Shown here: positions 7,364-15,275 of the stretch, in pieces | Numbering within the stretch: the stretch's first letter is position 1 | Layout of the letters: each line of letters starts with the position of its first letter | NCBI GenBank assembly: GCA_020638695.1 | Contig: JACKIB010000043.1 | Location: forward strand, 1 to 16,163 | DNA length: 16,163 nucleotides | From: Planctomycetota bacterium | Lineage (GTDB): Bacteria; Planctomycetota; UBA1135; UBA2386 | Direction of reading: 5' to 3' | The notes under the pieces: model-generated | Told to the model about the DNA's origin: nothing | Seen by the model: only the letters and a program-made list of their open reading frames with translations | Databases searched by the model: none | Program-made: the position numbers and the translations under genes

Positions 7364-8515
7364 TCAGCCGTCGAGCTCCTTGCGCGCGAGGTTGGCCCAC
7401 GGGGTGGTGGCGTACTGGGCGCGCACGCTCTGCAGGTAGGTCTTGGCCCGCGCCGCGCCGTTCTTCTCGTTGTCACCGAGCGCCTTCAGCACCTTGGCGG
7501 TGAAGTACAGCGCCTTGGCGCTGCTCGTCGGGTTGGAGTCGGGCTCGATCGCCGCCCGGGCCAGTTCCAGCTGAGCTTGGCGCAGCGTGCCGACGTCGTT
7601 GTTGGTGCTGGCCTTGAGGAACAGGATCTGGCCCTGCCCGGCGAGGGCTGCGGCGCGGATGCCGCGCGCGTTGGTGGATGCCAAGCCGCGGTAGTAGTTC
7701 AGCGCGTCGTCGTACAGCTTCTCGCTGATGAACGACTCGCCTTGCATCACCAGCGCCTCGGTCTTGAGCGGGTTCAGCTCGGCGGCGTGCAGCGGCTCCT
7801 GGCCGAGCGCCGCGTCGACCGACAGCGCGACGCCCTGGTAGCTGGCGCGCGCGTCGGCGAACTTGCCCTGCGCGAACTGTGCAGCGGCCTTGGTGGCCTT
7901 CAGCAGCGCATTCCAGCGCAGTGCCCAGCCCGCGGTGGTCGCTTCGCCCTCGAGCGGAGCGATCATCGCCTCTGCACCCGCCGAATCGCCGTTCGCCAGC
8001 CGCGCCTGGGCCAGCCGCACCTTGGCTTCGGGAACGAAGTAGCCGTTGGCCTCGGCCGACAGGTAGGCCTCGAGCGCGGCGATCGCGCTGTTGGCTTGGG
8101 TCGAGTCCTTCGTCGCCGCGCGCGACAGGCACGCTCCGGCGTGGAAGGTCGCGGCGTGCTTGACGAGATCGCGGGTGGCCTTCTTCGCCGCTTCGCTGAA
8201 CAGCTTGCTCGCGCCGATCAAGTCGCCGCGCCGCTCAGCCGACTCCGCGCTGGCGAACTCCGGGGGGGCGTCGCCGAACCGCAGGCCCACGACCTGGCTG
8301 GCCGGGATGTCGGTCGGCTTGCCGCCGGACTTCTGGTAGGTGACCTTGTCGACCGCCAAGCCGACGATCTTGCAGCTGGTGGTGTGTCCGCCGGTCTTGC
8401 GCAGAACGGTGTCGCCGAATTCCTTGTTCTGCGCGGCGAGCGCACCGAGCGAGGAGAGGATCGCCAGCGCCGTGGCGCAGGGGCGGAACGGGGTTGCAGG
8501 TCGCGGTGCGGTCAC
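7364..8515 (-). CDS. Exported TPR protein with small N-terminal beta domain
   Basis: A 383-residue protein. Residues 1-28 are a signal peptide (LSSLGALAA then Gln29). Residues about 32-78 (DTVLRKTGG...SCKIVGLAVDKVTY...IPASQVVGLRFG) resemble a short beta-barrel of the kind seen before TPR regions in planctomycete exported proteins; this is a pattern match only. The rest is helical TPR-like repeats, for example the stretch around SEKLYDDALNYYRGLAS, with little else conserved. It starts at GTG 8515, whose last two bases are shared with the TGA of the upstream gene (GTGA), so translation is probably coupled. The longer frame to 9073 is excluded because it runs antiparallel to no signal and overlaps the other gene. 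Placement just before exbB recalls CpoB, the TPR partner of Tol, but no direct homology is claimed. Confidence 0.85.
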   Translation of the reverse strand: MTAPRPATPFRPCATALAILSSLGALAAQNKEFGDTVLRKTGGHTTSCKIVGLAVDKVTYQKSGGKPTDIPASQVVGLRFGDAPPEFASAESAERRGDLIGASKLFSEAAKKATRDLVKHAATFHAGACLSRAATKDSTQANSAIAALEAYLSAEANGYFVPEAKVRLAQARLANGDSAGAEAMIAPLEGEATTAGWALRWNALLKATKAAAQFAQGKFADARASYQGVALSVDAALGQEPLHAAELNPLKTEALVMQGESFISEKLYDDALNYYRGLASTNARGIRAAALAGQGQILFLKASTNNDVGTLRQAQLELARAAIEPDSNPTSSAKALYFTAKVLKALGDNEKNGAARAKTYLQSVRAQYATTPWANLARKELDG

Positions 8516-11355
8516 TTCTGGATCCGTTGGAAGAGGTTGTGGATGCGGACCCCCTCGGGGCCGAGGGAACGCAGCGTCGCGAAGTCGTCGACGTTCTGCG
8601 CGATGCCGTAGAGGGCTTCGGCGCGGGTGCGGAACTTGTCGTCCTTCGACTGCGCGTGACGGGCGAAGTAGTACGCCTCCAGGTGGAAGCGGTACCACGG
8701 CAGGGAGTAGCGCGGCGTCCGCTTGGAGTTGGTGGCGAACTTGCGGTACTCGGACAGGTAGTAGATCTGGTACGCCTCCGCCGGCTTGCCCAGCCCGGTC
8801 TTCGGCTCGTAGTTGATGCCGTCCTTGTCCATCGCCGGCCAGCCGCCGAGAGCCAGCGCCTTGTAGCGCAGTACCTCGTAGTAGGCGCTGGTCTTCTTGC
8901 CCTTGGCGAGCTGCTTCTCGGCCTTCTCTAGGATGTCGAGCGCCTCCTGCATGCGGCCCGACTGGCGCAGCAACGCGTAGCCGAGCACCGGACGCACCTG
9001 GCGAAAGCTCCCCGCCTTCGACTTCGGGTACAGCTTGAGGATCATCTCCGCCGCCTTCTCGCACTTCGGCCAATCCTCCAGCTCCTCGGCGAGGCGCATG
9101 GTGTTGTAGAGCAGCGCGTAGGCCGGCTTGCCGATGGTGCGGGCGTAGTCGAGTCCGAGGTCGAGCGCCTGTTGGCGGAGCAGCCGGAGCTTGGTCCCGG
9201 TGGCGGTCGCGTCCTGCTTCTTCTCGACCAGGGAGTTCATCTCGGTCTCCAGCGCCCGCACCTGATCGGTGTAGGTGTTGAAGATCTTCGCGCCGAGGAA
9301 CTTGTGCGCGTCGGGAGTGATCGTGCCCAGGTTCTTGAGGGTGTTGTAGCGAGCCACTGCCTTGTCGTCTTGGCCGACCTCCAGGTAGGCGTGGCCGAGC
9401 ATCTCGTGCACCTTCACCATCTGCTGCGGGGCGTGCGCGGCGTGCGTTGCCTCGAACTCGAGCAGGTGCTTTTCGACGTCCTTGAACTTGGTCAGGTCGG
9501 GCTTGCCGTCCTTGCCGCGGGCGCGCTCGTAGAGGATGCGACCCTGGGTGTAGTGCACCCAGGCGAGCGCCTGCGGCCGGTAGCCGCGCCGCACTCGGTC
9601 ATCCTCGGGAATCGCGGTCTGCTTCGCCCAACTGCGGTACTCCTCGATCTTCTTCAGCGCCTCGTCGAACTTGTTGGCGCGGAACAGGCACTCGATGCCA
9701 TGGCCGATCGCGAGTTCGTACTTCGGGAAGCTCGGCTGCACCGCGAAGAACAGCTGGGCCGCGTCGGCGAAACTGTTCTTGGCCTTGGCCTGCAGACCCT
9801 TGGCGTAGTCACCGGCAGTGGCGACGTCCGGGTTGTAGTCGCTGAGCTGGCCGTCGATCTTGCTCTTGAGGTCGGTGAACGCCGCGTGTTGGCCAGCGCT
9901 CTCGAGGGCGCGGCCGAGGCAGGACGCTGCTGCGGTCGCCGTGGCGCGCAGCTTCTGGTTGGTGTCGTTGTCGTTCTTGGCCTGCAGTTCGGCGCCGAAC
10001 TCGTCGAGCGCGCGGGAGAACGCCATCGCGGCCTCGAGGTCGCGCTTCATCGCCTGGTTGGCGCGGCCGATCAGCACCCACGCGTCGAAGCCGAGCTTCT
10101 TGCGGCTCTCGGCGTCCATGCCGTTGATCGCCCGCTTGAAGCCGTCGATCGCCGCGTCGTAGTTCTTCTCCTGGTAGTCACCGCGGGCCACCTCGAGCAG
10201 CAGCGCGCCGGTCACCAGATCGGCCTTGCTGCGCAGGATGTCGCGGATCAGATACTTCGCCTTCAACCCGACGTAGTCGTTGGCGTGGTCCTTGTTGATC
10301 TCCTTGGCGGTCTTCAGTGCTTCGCTGACGTCGGACTGGGACGGCGATGCGGCCTTGACCCGTGCCGCGGTCAACATGATCGACGCGCCGTAGAGGTAGT
10401 GGGGTTCGGTCTGGAACTCCTTGATGCGCTTCTGCAGCTCGGTGACCAGTGCCAGCACGGCCTCGCTGTTGCCTTGCTTGTACTGAACCGTCGCGGCCCG
10501 GTCGTAGACCTCCTGCATCATCTCGAACATCAGCCGCTGCGCTGACTCGGGCAGGCCTGCATCGGGGTCGGTCAGCGAGGTGTAGATCGCCGAGATCGTG
10601 TCCTTGTAGCGCGACGCCGCCGCGGCCAGCTCGCCCTTGACCTCGGCGATCTTGGAGCGCTCGAACAGCGCCTTTTGGCCGAGGATCGTCTCCTCACCGA
10701 CCTCGAGGATGAGCTCCTCGAACACGTCCGATGCCTCGCCGCACAGGTACGTGCGATCCTTCGGCACGGCGCGGGCGTGCTCCCGGATCAGGATGCCGCG
10801 GCGCAGCATCGCGACGAACTGCTCGATCTTGTTGCCTTCGTTCTTGAAGGCGACCTCGCTGTTCTTGGCTGCCTCCACGCCCTTGCGGAAGATCGCGGCG
10901 GCTTCTTCCTCGAGACCGGCGACCTTGTCGGGGTTCTCCTCGCGCGCCAACTCGAGCTCCTCGTTGAGGAAGTTGCCGAACTCGATGCAGGCGTCGGCCA
11001 TCGTCACCCGCGCCTTCGCCGCCACCGGTTCGCCGGAGTAGCGGTCGACGAACTCCGAGGACTTCTCGATGGCGTCCTTGTACAGCGCGCGTTGTTGCGC
11101 GCGATCCGAGTGGCGCTTGGCGCCCTGCAGCGACACGTCGATGTGCAACTGCGCGACCAGCTTGAAGTCGCCGCTGTCCTTGTACTTCTTCTTGAGTTGG
11201 TCGACCTCGAGCTGAGCGAGATCGATGAACCGCAGCTCCGAGACCAAGCCGCGCACGAACTCCATCTCGTCGTGGAGCGCCGCGGATTGCGCTGGAAGTG
11301 CGGTGAGCGGCAGCAGGAGGATTGCGAGATGCGCCAGGCGGCAGGGGTTCGTCAT
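8512..11355 (-). CDS. Large exported TPR protein
   Basis: A 947-residue, almost wholly alpha-helical protein. A signal peptide (hydrophobic ILLLPLTALPA) is likely cut before Gln23. TPR-like units recur throughout, for example KNYDAAIDGFKRAI, DLEAAMAFSRALDEFG, NKFDEALKKIEEYRSW, GQDDKAVARYNTL and RMQEALDILEKAEKQL. No catalytic motif is visible, so a scaffold or adaptor role in the periplasm is most likely. ATG 11355 is chosen because it begins the signal peptide; the upstream in-frame extension is Arg/Pro-rich. The only Shine-Dalgarno candidate, GAG five nt upstream, is weak. A TATACT box (11525-11530) could drive transcription, and the gene overlaps its downstream neighbour by four bases, forming a two-gene unit with it. 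Confidence 0.9.
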   Translation of the reverse strand: MTNPCRLAHLAILLLPLTALPAQSAALHDEMEFVRGLVSELRFIDLAQLEVDQLKKKYKDSGDFKLVAQLHIDVSLQGAKRHSDRAQQRALYKDAIEKSSEFVDRYSGEPVAAKARVTMADACIEFGNFLNEELELAREENPDKVAGLEEEAAAIFRKGVEAAKNSEVAFKNEGNKIEQFVAMLRRGILIREHARAVPKDRTYLCGEASDVFEELILEVGEETILGQKALFERSKIAEVKGELAAAASRYKDTISAIYTSLTDPDAGLPESAQRLMFEMMQEVYDRAATVQYKQGNSEAVLALVTELQKRIKEFQTEPHYLYGASIMLTAARVKAASPSQSDVSEALKTAKEINKDHANDYVGLKAKYLIRDILRSKADLVTGALLLEVARGDYQEKNYDAAIDGFKRAINGMDAESRKKLGFDAWVLIGRANQAMKRDLEAAMAFSRALDEFGAELQAKNDNDTNQKLRATATAAASCLGRALESAGQHAAFTDLKSKIDGQLSDYNPDVATAGDYAKGLQAKAKNSFADAAQLFFAVQPSFPKYELAIGHGIECLFRANKFDEALKKIEEYRSWAKQTAIPEDDRVRRGYRPQALAWVHYTQGRILYERARGKDGKPDLTKFKDVEKHLLEFEATHAAHAPQQMVKVHEMLGHAYLEVGQDDKAVARYNTLKNLGTITPDAHKFLGAKIFNTYTDQVRALETEMNSLVEKKQDATATGTKLRLLRQQALDLGLDYARTIGKPAYALLYNTMRLAEELEDWPKCEKAAEMILKLYPKSKAGSFRQVRPVLGYALLRQSGRMQEALDILEKAEKQLAKGKKTSAYYEVLRYKALALGGWPAMDKDGINYEPKTGLGKPAEAYQIYYLSEYRKFATNSKRTPRYSLPWYRFHLEAYYFARHAQSKDDKFRTRAEALYGIAQNVDDFATLRSLGPEGVRIHNLFQRIQK

Positions 11356-11376
11356 GTCTCGGCCGGTCGTTTCGAA

Positions 11377-11407
11377 TGCCCGATGAGAGGGGAACTGCGC
11401 GCGGGCA
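11377..11407 (-). promoter_or_regulatory. Leader hairpin with TTCCCCTC loop (large TPR gene)
   Basis: Six-bp stem TGCCCG/CGGGCA closing a 19-nt loop that includes GTTCCCCTC in mRNA sense, 22-52 nt upstream of the start. GTTCCCCTC is identical to the element before the secretin at 3606 and sits at almost the same distance (32-40 against 31-39 nt). The stem is the weakest of the four because the loop is long. Confidence 0.3.
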
Positions 11408-11524
11408 CGGAACGGCACCGCGGGCAGCAAGGTGTTCGCCGGTAGCCATGCGCAGGCGCTCCACACCGGACGCGGGGTGCGGAGTCGTGGATGCCTGCCG
11501 GTGAACCGACGGGGAGGAACGGCG

Positions 11525-11530
11525 AGTATA
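11525..11530 (-). promoter_or_regulatory. -10-like box TATACT for the TPR operon
   Basis: TATACT on the minus strand matches TATAAT at 5 of 6 and is the only such box in this GC-rich gap. A start near 11518 would give a leader of about 160 nt. The -35 position (about 11548-11553, CTCGAT) is poor and abuts an inverted repeat, which may mean the promoter needs an activator. Confidence 0.4.
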
Positions 11531-11552
11531 GCGCGGCGGTTCAGGGGATCGA

Positions 11553-11601
11553 GCGACAAGCCCCGGGCCGCGCGATTCGGGCCGCGCCGGGGGCTGGTCG
11601 C
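11553..11601. repeat. 12-bp inverted repeat with one mismatch
   Basis: Arms GCGACAAGCCCC and GGGGCTGGTCGC pair with a single mismatch around a 25-nt GC-rich centre that contains GGGCCGCG twice. It begins exactly where the -35 of the candidate TATACT promoter would lie, which fits an operator or activator site; no T run makes it a terminator on either strand. Confidence 0.4.
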
Positions 11602-12048
11602 TGCCGGGCTTCGTCGACATTCACGGCCCGCCGCTCGGGGGTCCACGGCCGCGACCACCCCGTGCTCGTCGTGATCAGGCTCGGTCGCTCACGTTGGTGC
11701 TTCCGTGATCGCTCCTGCCTCGGACTCTGCGCCACAGAATGTCGACTGTGAGACCCGTGCCTTCCCGTACCCCCTCACCCGCTGAACCTACCGTGATCGA
11801 CACGATGACCGCGCGTGTCGGCGGCGACCTGCGCCGAGACCCTCGAGCCTGCCGGGCCTACCTCGGTGGGGGAGTGGGCTGTCGCCTCTCGAGCCACCCG
11901 GGTCCAGCGGTCGCGGCCTGTAGTAAGGGCGCCGTGCCTGCGCTGCTCGCCGCACGGGGTTCCTGCCGGGCGGACAGGTGTGGCCGCGACTCTCGCCGCC
12001 GGCCGGGCGCGGCGCCGTCGATGTGAGGCGCGCTGCGCGTGGGACCGA

Positions 12049-14667
12049 CTACTTGCCGCCGCCGCTGAGCGTCTCGAAGTAGTTCGGCACGAACTTCGGC
12101 TCGTGCTCGCGCGGGATGATGATCGTCGCGCGGATCAGGATCAGCAGGTTCGTGTTGGCGACCGACTCACCGCGGCGCCCGAACAGGAAGCTGATGATCG
12201 GGATCTGGCTCAGCACCGGGATCCCGGACTCCAAGCGGGTCTTGTTGGAGATCTTCATGCCGCCCAGCAGCACCGTGCCGCCGTCCGGCATGGTGACCGT
12301 GGTGCGCACCTTCTTGAGCGTGGTGCGCGGCAGCTGCAGGGTGATCGGCTGACCGACACCCAGGGTGGTGGTGAAGGTCGGGATCGGCAGCACCAGGTCG
12401 AGCACCGTGGGGCGGAGCTCCATGGTGATGAAGCGCCGATCGGCGCTGACCACCGGGCGCACGTCGAGCGCGACACCGTCCTTGACCACGCCGATCACCG
12501 GGTTGGCGACCGCGGCGGCCTGGGCGATTTCGACCTCGAAGTCCTTGATGTAGGTCGTCTGCCGCAGCACCGACATGTTGGCGCGGGTGTTGTTGTAGAC
12601 CAGCAACCGCGGGGCGGTGATCTCCTGGCTGCGGTCGTTCTTGGCGACGGCGCGCAGGATCATCTCCAGCTCGGTGTCGTTCAGGTACGCCCACTGCAGC
12701 GACAGACCACCGGCATTGGTGAGATCCCGCTCGGCGTCGCCGTTGAGGCTGCTGTCGAACAGGTTCTCGGTGCGGCCGAAGAAGTCGCCGTCCCCGCCGT
12801 CGTCGAAGAACGCGCCCGGCTCGGTGCCGGTGCCGACCGTGCCCGGCGAAGCCGGGTTGATGTTCTCGCGCCGGCCGAAGTCGTCGAAGCCGACATTGGG
12901 GCGGTTGGCGATTCCACGCCCCGGCACGCCCTCGGCGGAGTTGTTGCCGAGCCCGCGGAAGTCGACGCCGACGTCCTCCAGGAAGTTGTCGGTCACCTGC
13001 AGGAAGCGACTCTCGACGTCCACCTGGATGCCCACGGCCTCACGCAGGTCCGCGAGCAGCTTGTCGATCTGCTTGTGCACCTGGCGGGTGTGGCGAACGA
13101 TGATGCTGCCGCGCAGTTCGCTGATCGTCGCGCCGCCCGAGTCCCACGAGTCGCCACCGATGTTGGCGCGGATCAGCTCCTGGAGCTTTCCGGCGTCGAC
13201 GATGGTCGGCTTGGCTTCCGCCTCCTCGGGCGGGGCTGCGGCTTCATCACCCGGCAGAGACAGCTTGGGCTCGATGCCCGGCTTGCTCGGCACGCCCTCC
13301 ACGATGTCGTTGACCAGGTACTGCTTGTAGTACATCCGGCCGCCAGCGAGCTTGCTCTCGGACGAGACCAGCTCCACGGTGGAGTTGTTGATGCGCCAAC
13401 GCACGCCGGTCTTCGCCGCGATGATGTCGAGCGCCCGTGCCGCGGTGGTGGGGGGCAGCTGGAACGCCGTCAGCGTGGTCGCGCCGGCGTCCATCTCGGC
13501 CGCCGACTTGTTGACGATGAAGTTGATCTCGGTGCGGTCGCCGAAGTACTTCGCCCAGTCCGCCAGCGTCGCGTTGTTGAAGGTGAACTCCTGCTTGACC
13601 GAGTTCAGCTTGGCCATGATCGCCGCTTCCTCGGGGCTGTCTTCCTCGCCGACCGACTTGAACTCGAGCGGGCCGCGCAGCCGGGTGGTGCGCCACACGT
13701 CGAGGTCGTAGCGGTAGACCTCGTTCTGCGGCAGGTCCTCGGCGCTCAGCTCGTCGAACAGCTTGCTCCACTCTGACTTCCAGGTGCGGCGCAGTCGCTC
13801 CAGGTTCTGGTCGTGCCGCGCCCGCGAGGCGAGTTCCTTGAGCGCCAACGCGTTGCTGTCCCACGGCTGCACCTGGAGGATCGACTCGATCGAGTCGAGG
13901 CAGCGCTGGTACTGGCCGTCCTGGAACGAACGGTTGGCGTCCTCGAAGAGGCGCCGCGCGCGTGTGCGTTGCGCGATCAGCTTGAGGCGCTCGGCCTTGG
14001 CCTGGGCCTCCTCAGAGGCCTTGCGATCCTGGTCCACCTTGGCCGCCATCGCCGAGGTGCGCGCCTTCTTGGCGTCCTCGAGCTTGGCCGACAGCTGGGT
14101 GAACAACGCGCTGCCACTGGAGTGGAAGGGCGAGTACTTGAGGATCGTCACCGCGCGCTCGTAGCTCTCGACCGCCGAGCTGAAGCGGCCCGCCGCCATC
14201 TGCGCGTCACCGACCTGCGCGGCGGTGGTCGCGCGCGCCTCGTCGCGAGTCTGCTGCACCTGCCAGCGCAGGATCGCGCTCTCCTGCGAGGAGATCTGGT
14301 TCACCCGCTTCTCCCCGAGGAACTCCTGGGCGCGCGTGAACAGGTCGCGGGCCTCGGCGCTGTTCGGATCGACCTTGAGGGCGAAGCTGCTCTCGCGGAG
14401 CGCCTCGACCCATTTGCCGATGTCGAGCGCGCGGCGCGCCTTGCGGAGCGCATCGGCCAACAGCGCAGCGCGCTGCTGGTCCTGGAGTCCACCCTTCTCC
14501 TGCGGCTGACCCTGCGGGTCCTGGGTGGTCGCGGGGGTCGGGGTTTCACCCGTGGTGGTCGGCGGACCTGCCTTCACCGGGGCGGGCTCGGGCCCGGTGC
14601 AGCCAGCGAAAGCGACCAGGGCCGGGAACGCGAAACCAGCGAGAGTGAAGAGCTGGGACTTCTTCAT
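12049..14667 (-). CDS. TPR-secretin outer-membrane lipoprotein (upstream copy)
   Basis: An 872-residue paralog of the protein at 1012-3606. It starts with a lipoprotein signal (FAGC, lipid Cys23, Thr24 compatible with outer-membrane sorting) and a Pro/Thr-rich linker (24-60). Helical TPR-like units fill about 62-300, with a charged Ala/Lys/Glu helix near 195-245. An N0/STN-like domain (about 360-435) carries INFIVNKS; an N1-like domain (about 490-545) follows a short acidic spacer. The secretin C-domain (about 547-855) has PDGGTVLLGG at 794-803 and IPVLSQIPIISFLFG afterwards. The DDGGDGD motif is at 622-628, and the phrase FGR-x-EN occurs twice (597-602 and 630-635). ATG 14667 begins the signal; no Shine-Dalgarno is seen. 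It is separated from the TPR genes by 693 bp and probably has its own promoter. Confidence 0.9.
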   Translation of the reverse strand: MKKSQLFTLAGFAFPALVAFAGCTGPEPAPVKAGPPTTTGETPTPATTQDPQGQPQEKGGLQDQQRAALLADALRKARRALDIGKWVEALRESSFALKVDPNSAEARDLFTRAQEFLGEKRVNQISSQESAILRWQVQQTRDEARATTAAQVGDAQMAAGRFSSAVESYERAVTILKYSPFHSSGSALFTQLSAKLEDAKKARTSAMAAKVDQDRKASEEAQAKAERLKLIAQRTRARRLFEDANRSFQDGQYQRCLDSIESILQVQPWDSNALALKELASRARHDQNLERLRRTWKSEWSKLFDELSAEDLPQNEVYRYDLDVWRTTRLRGPLEFKSVGEEDSPEEAAIMAKLNSVKQEFTFNNATLADWAKYFGDRTEINFIVNKSAAEMDAGATTLTAFQLPPTTAARALDIIAAKTGVRWRINNSTVELVSSESKLAGGRMYYKQYLVNDIVEGVPSKPGIEPKLSLPGDEAAAPPEEAEAKPTIVDAGKLQELIRANIGGDSWDSGGATISELRGSIIVRHTRQVHKQIDKLLADLREAVGIQVDVESRFLQVTDNFLEDVGVDFRGLGNNSAEGVPGRGIANRPNVGFDDFGRRENINPASPGTVGTGTEPGAFFDDGGDGDFFGRTENLFDSSLNGDAERDLTNAGGLSLQWAYLNDTELEMILRAVAKNDRSQEITAPRLLVYNNTRANMSVLRQTTYIKDFEVEIAQAAAVANPVIGVVKDGVALDVRPVVSADRRFITMELRPTVLDLVLPIPTFTTTLGVGQPITLQLPRTTLKKVRTTVTMPDGGTVLLGGMKISNKTRLESGIPVLSQIPIISFLFGRRGESVANTNLLILIRATIIIPREHEPKFVPNYFETLSGGGK

Positions 14668-14706
14668 CGAGAGGCCTGAGAGGGGTCAGGGAAGAGAGCT
14701 GGGGAC

Positions 14707-14727
14707 CGCGGAGCGGGGGACTCCGCG
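14707..14727 (-). promoter_or_regulatory. Leader hairpin with TCCCC loop (secretin, upstream copy)
   Basis: Perfect 7-bp stem CGCGGAG/CTCCGCG with a 7-nt loop TCCCCCG in mRNA sense, 40-60 nt before the start codon. It is the most stable of the four similar leader hairpins. Confidence 0.4.
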
Positions 14728-14780
14728 CCTCGCCCAGGGACGGGCTCGCGGGCGGGCAGACCCGGCGAGGGGTGCGGCGG

Positions 14781-14809
14781 ACGCTAGCGATCCCCCGGCA
14801 TGGGGTCAA
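14781..14809 (-). promoter_or_regulatory. Candidate sigma70-type promoter for the secretin gene
   Basis: On the minus strand TTGACC (14804-14809; 5 of 6 against TTGACA) is followed after exactly 17 nt by TAGCGT (14781-14786; 3 of 6 against TATAAT). The start would be near 14774, giving a leader of about 107 nt containing the TCCCC-loop hairpin. The -35 overlaps a small hairpin that could be an operator. Confidence 0.35.
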
Positions 14810-14855
14810 TGCCGGACGACGGGAATGCGGGTGTGCTGCTGGGCCGAGGACGGAC

Positions 14856-15104
14856 TCGAGCGGCGCTCGGCACGCGTCCCCGATCGGCCGGAGGATCACG
14901 GTCCGCGTCGAAGCGTGGCCGCGTCGACCGCCCACTCGTGGTGCGCAACCGTTCCACCGGGCGACCGGGCGCCTTCGGCTGGCTCGCGGTCGATCGGCGA
15001 CGAACCGAGCTGCCGCGGTGCGTAAGGTTCGGTCGCCGTGCCTCGTTCCGCGGTGTGGTGCACCTGTCGTGGCGTTCGGTTCTCTTTGCCAACAAGGACC
15101 TTAC
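14856..15104 (-). repeat. Conserved upstream block, copy 2 (secretin, upstream copy)
   Basis: Holds the exact 16-mer TCGAGCGGCGCTCGGC (14856-14871), ACCGGGCGACCGGGCGC (14956-14972) and GCCAACAAGGACCTTAC (15088-15104) in the same order as the block at 4204-4448. The distance from 16-mer to last motif is 232 bp here and 231 bp there. A looser match (CGACGG-x-AA-x-GCGG) precedes both 16-mers, at 14817 here and 4172 there. Confidence 0.4.
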
Positions 15105-15275
15105 ATGCCGCGGGCCACGACCGGATCGAGTCCTCTGCGGGTGTGTGGCCGACGCCGGACCGTCGTTGGAGCAGCAGTCTCGAGCTGGATCGCGGCGGTC
15201 GCCTGGCGCCCGCCTCGGGATGCCGCGCAGTCACCCGGGTGGTGGTGCGACTCGCTGGGAAGTAATCCCCGTGGC

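Larger units (their letters stand above)
11356..12048. other. 693-bp non-coding region upstream of the TPR operon
   Basis: No persuasive gene: two plus-strand frames (11491-11751 and 11739-12026) translate to Arg/Ala/Pro-rich sequence without a recognisable domain or ribosome site. The minus strand carries a candidate promoter, an imperfect inverted repeat directly upstream of it, and a TCCCC-loop hairpin near the TPR start. I found no clear terminator after the secretin stop at 12049. Confidence 0.6.
14668..15275. other. 608-bp non-coding region upstream of the secretin gene
   Basis: No convincing gene on either strand. From the secretin start outward it contains a TCCCC-loop hairpin (14707-14727), a TTGACC/TAGCGT promoter candidate (14781-14809) overlapping a 7-bp hairpin CCGGCAT/ATGCCGG (14795-14815), blocks shared with the region before the other secretin (14856-15104), and GTAAGGT/ACCTTAC arms 83 nt apart end to end (15022-15104). 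I saw no clear terminator for the glycosylase gene. Confidence 0.6.

Noticed and set aside
7151..10545. Long plus-strand frames (486 and 457 codons) opposite the TPR genes
   Set aside because: Antisense to TPR genes with signal peptides and repeat structure; translations are low-complexity.
11815..13776. Plus-strand open frame of 653 codons opposite the upstream secretin
   Set aside because: Same composition artefact; no signal, domain or ribosome site, and it shadows a clear gene.
1012..14667. Ordinary type II secretion or type IV pilus cluster
   Set aside because: Secretin domains are present, but no ATPase, platform protein, pseudopilin or prepilin peptidase is encoded in the window.
15022..15104. 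tRNA gene suggested by 7-bp terminal arms
   Set aside because: No T-arm consensus GGTTCRA before the 3' arm and no anticodon-arm layout on either strand.
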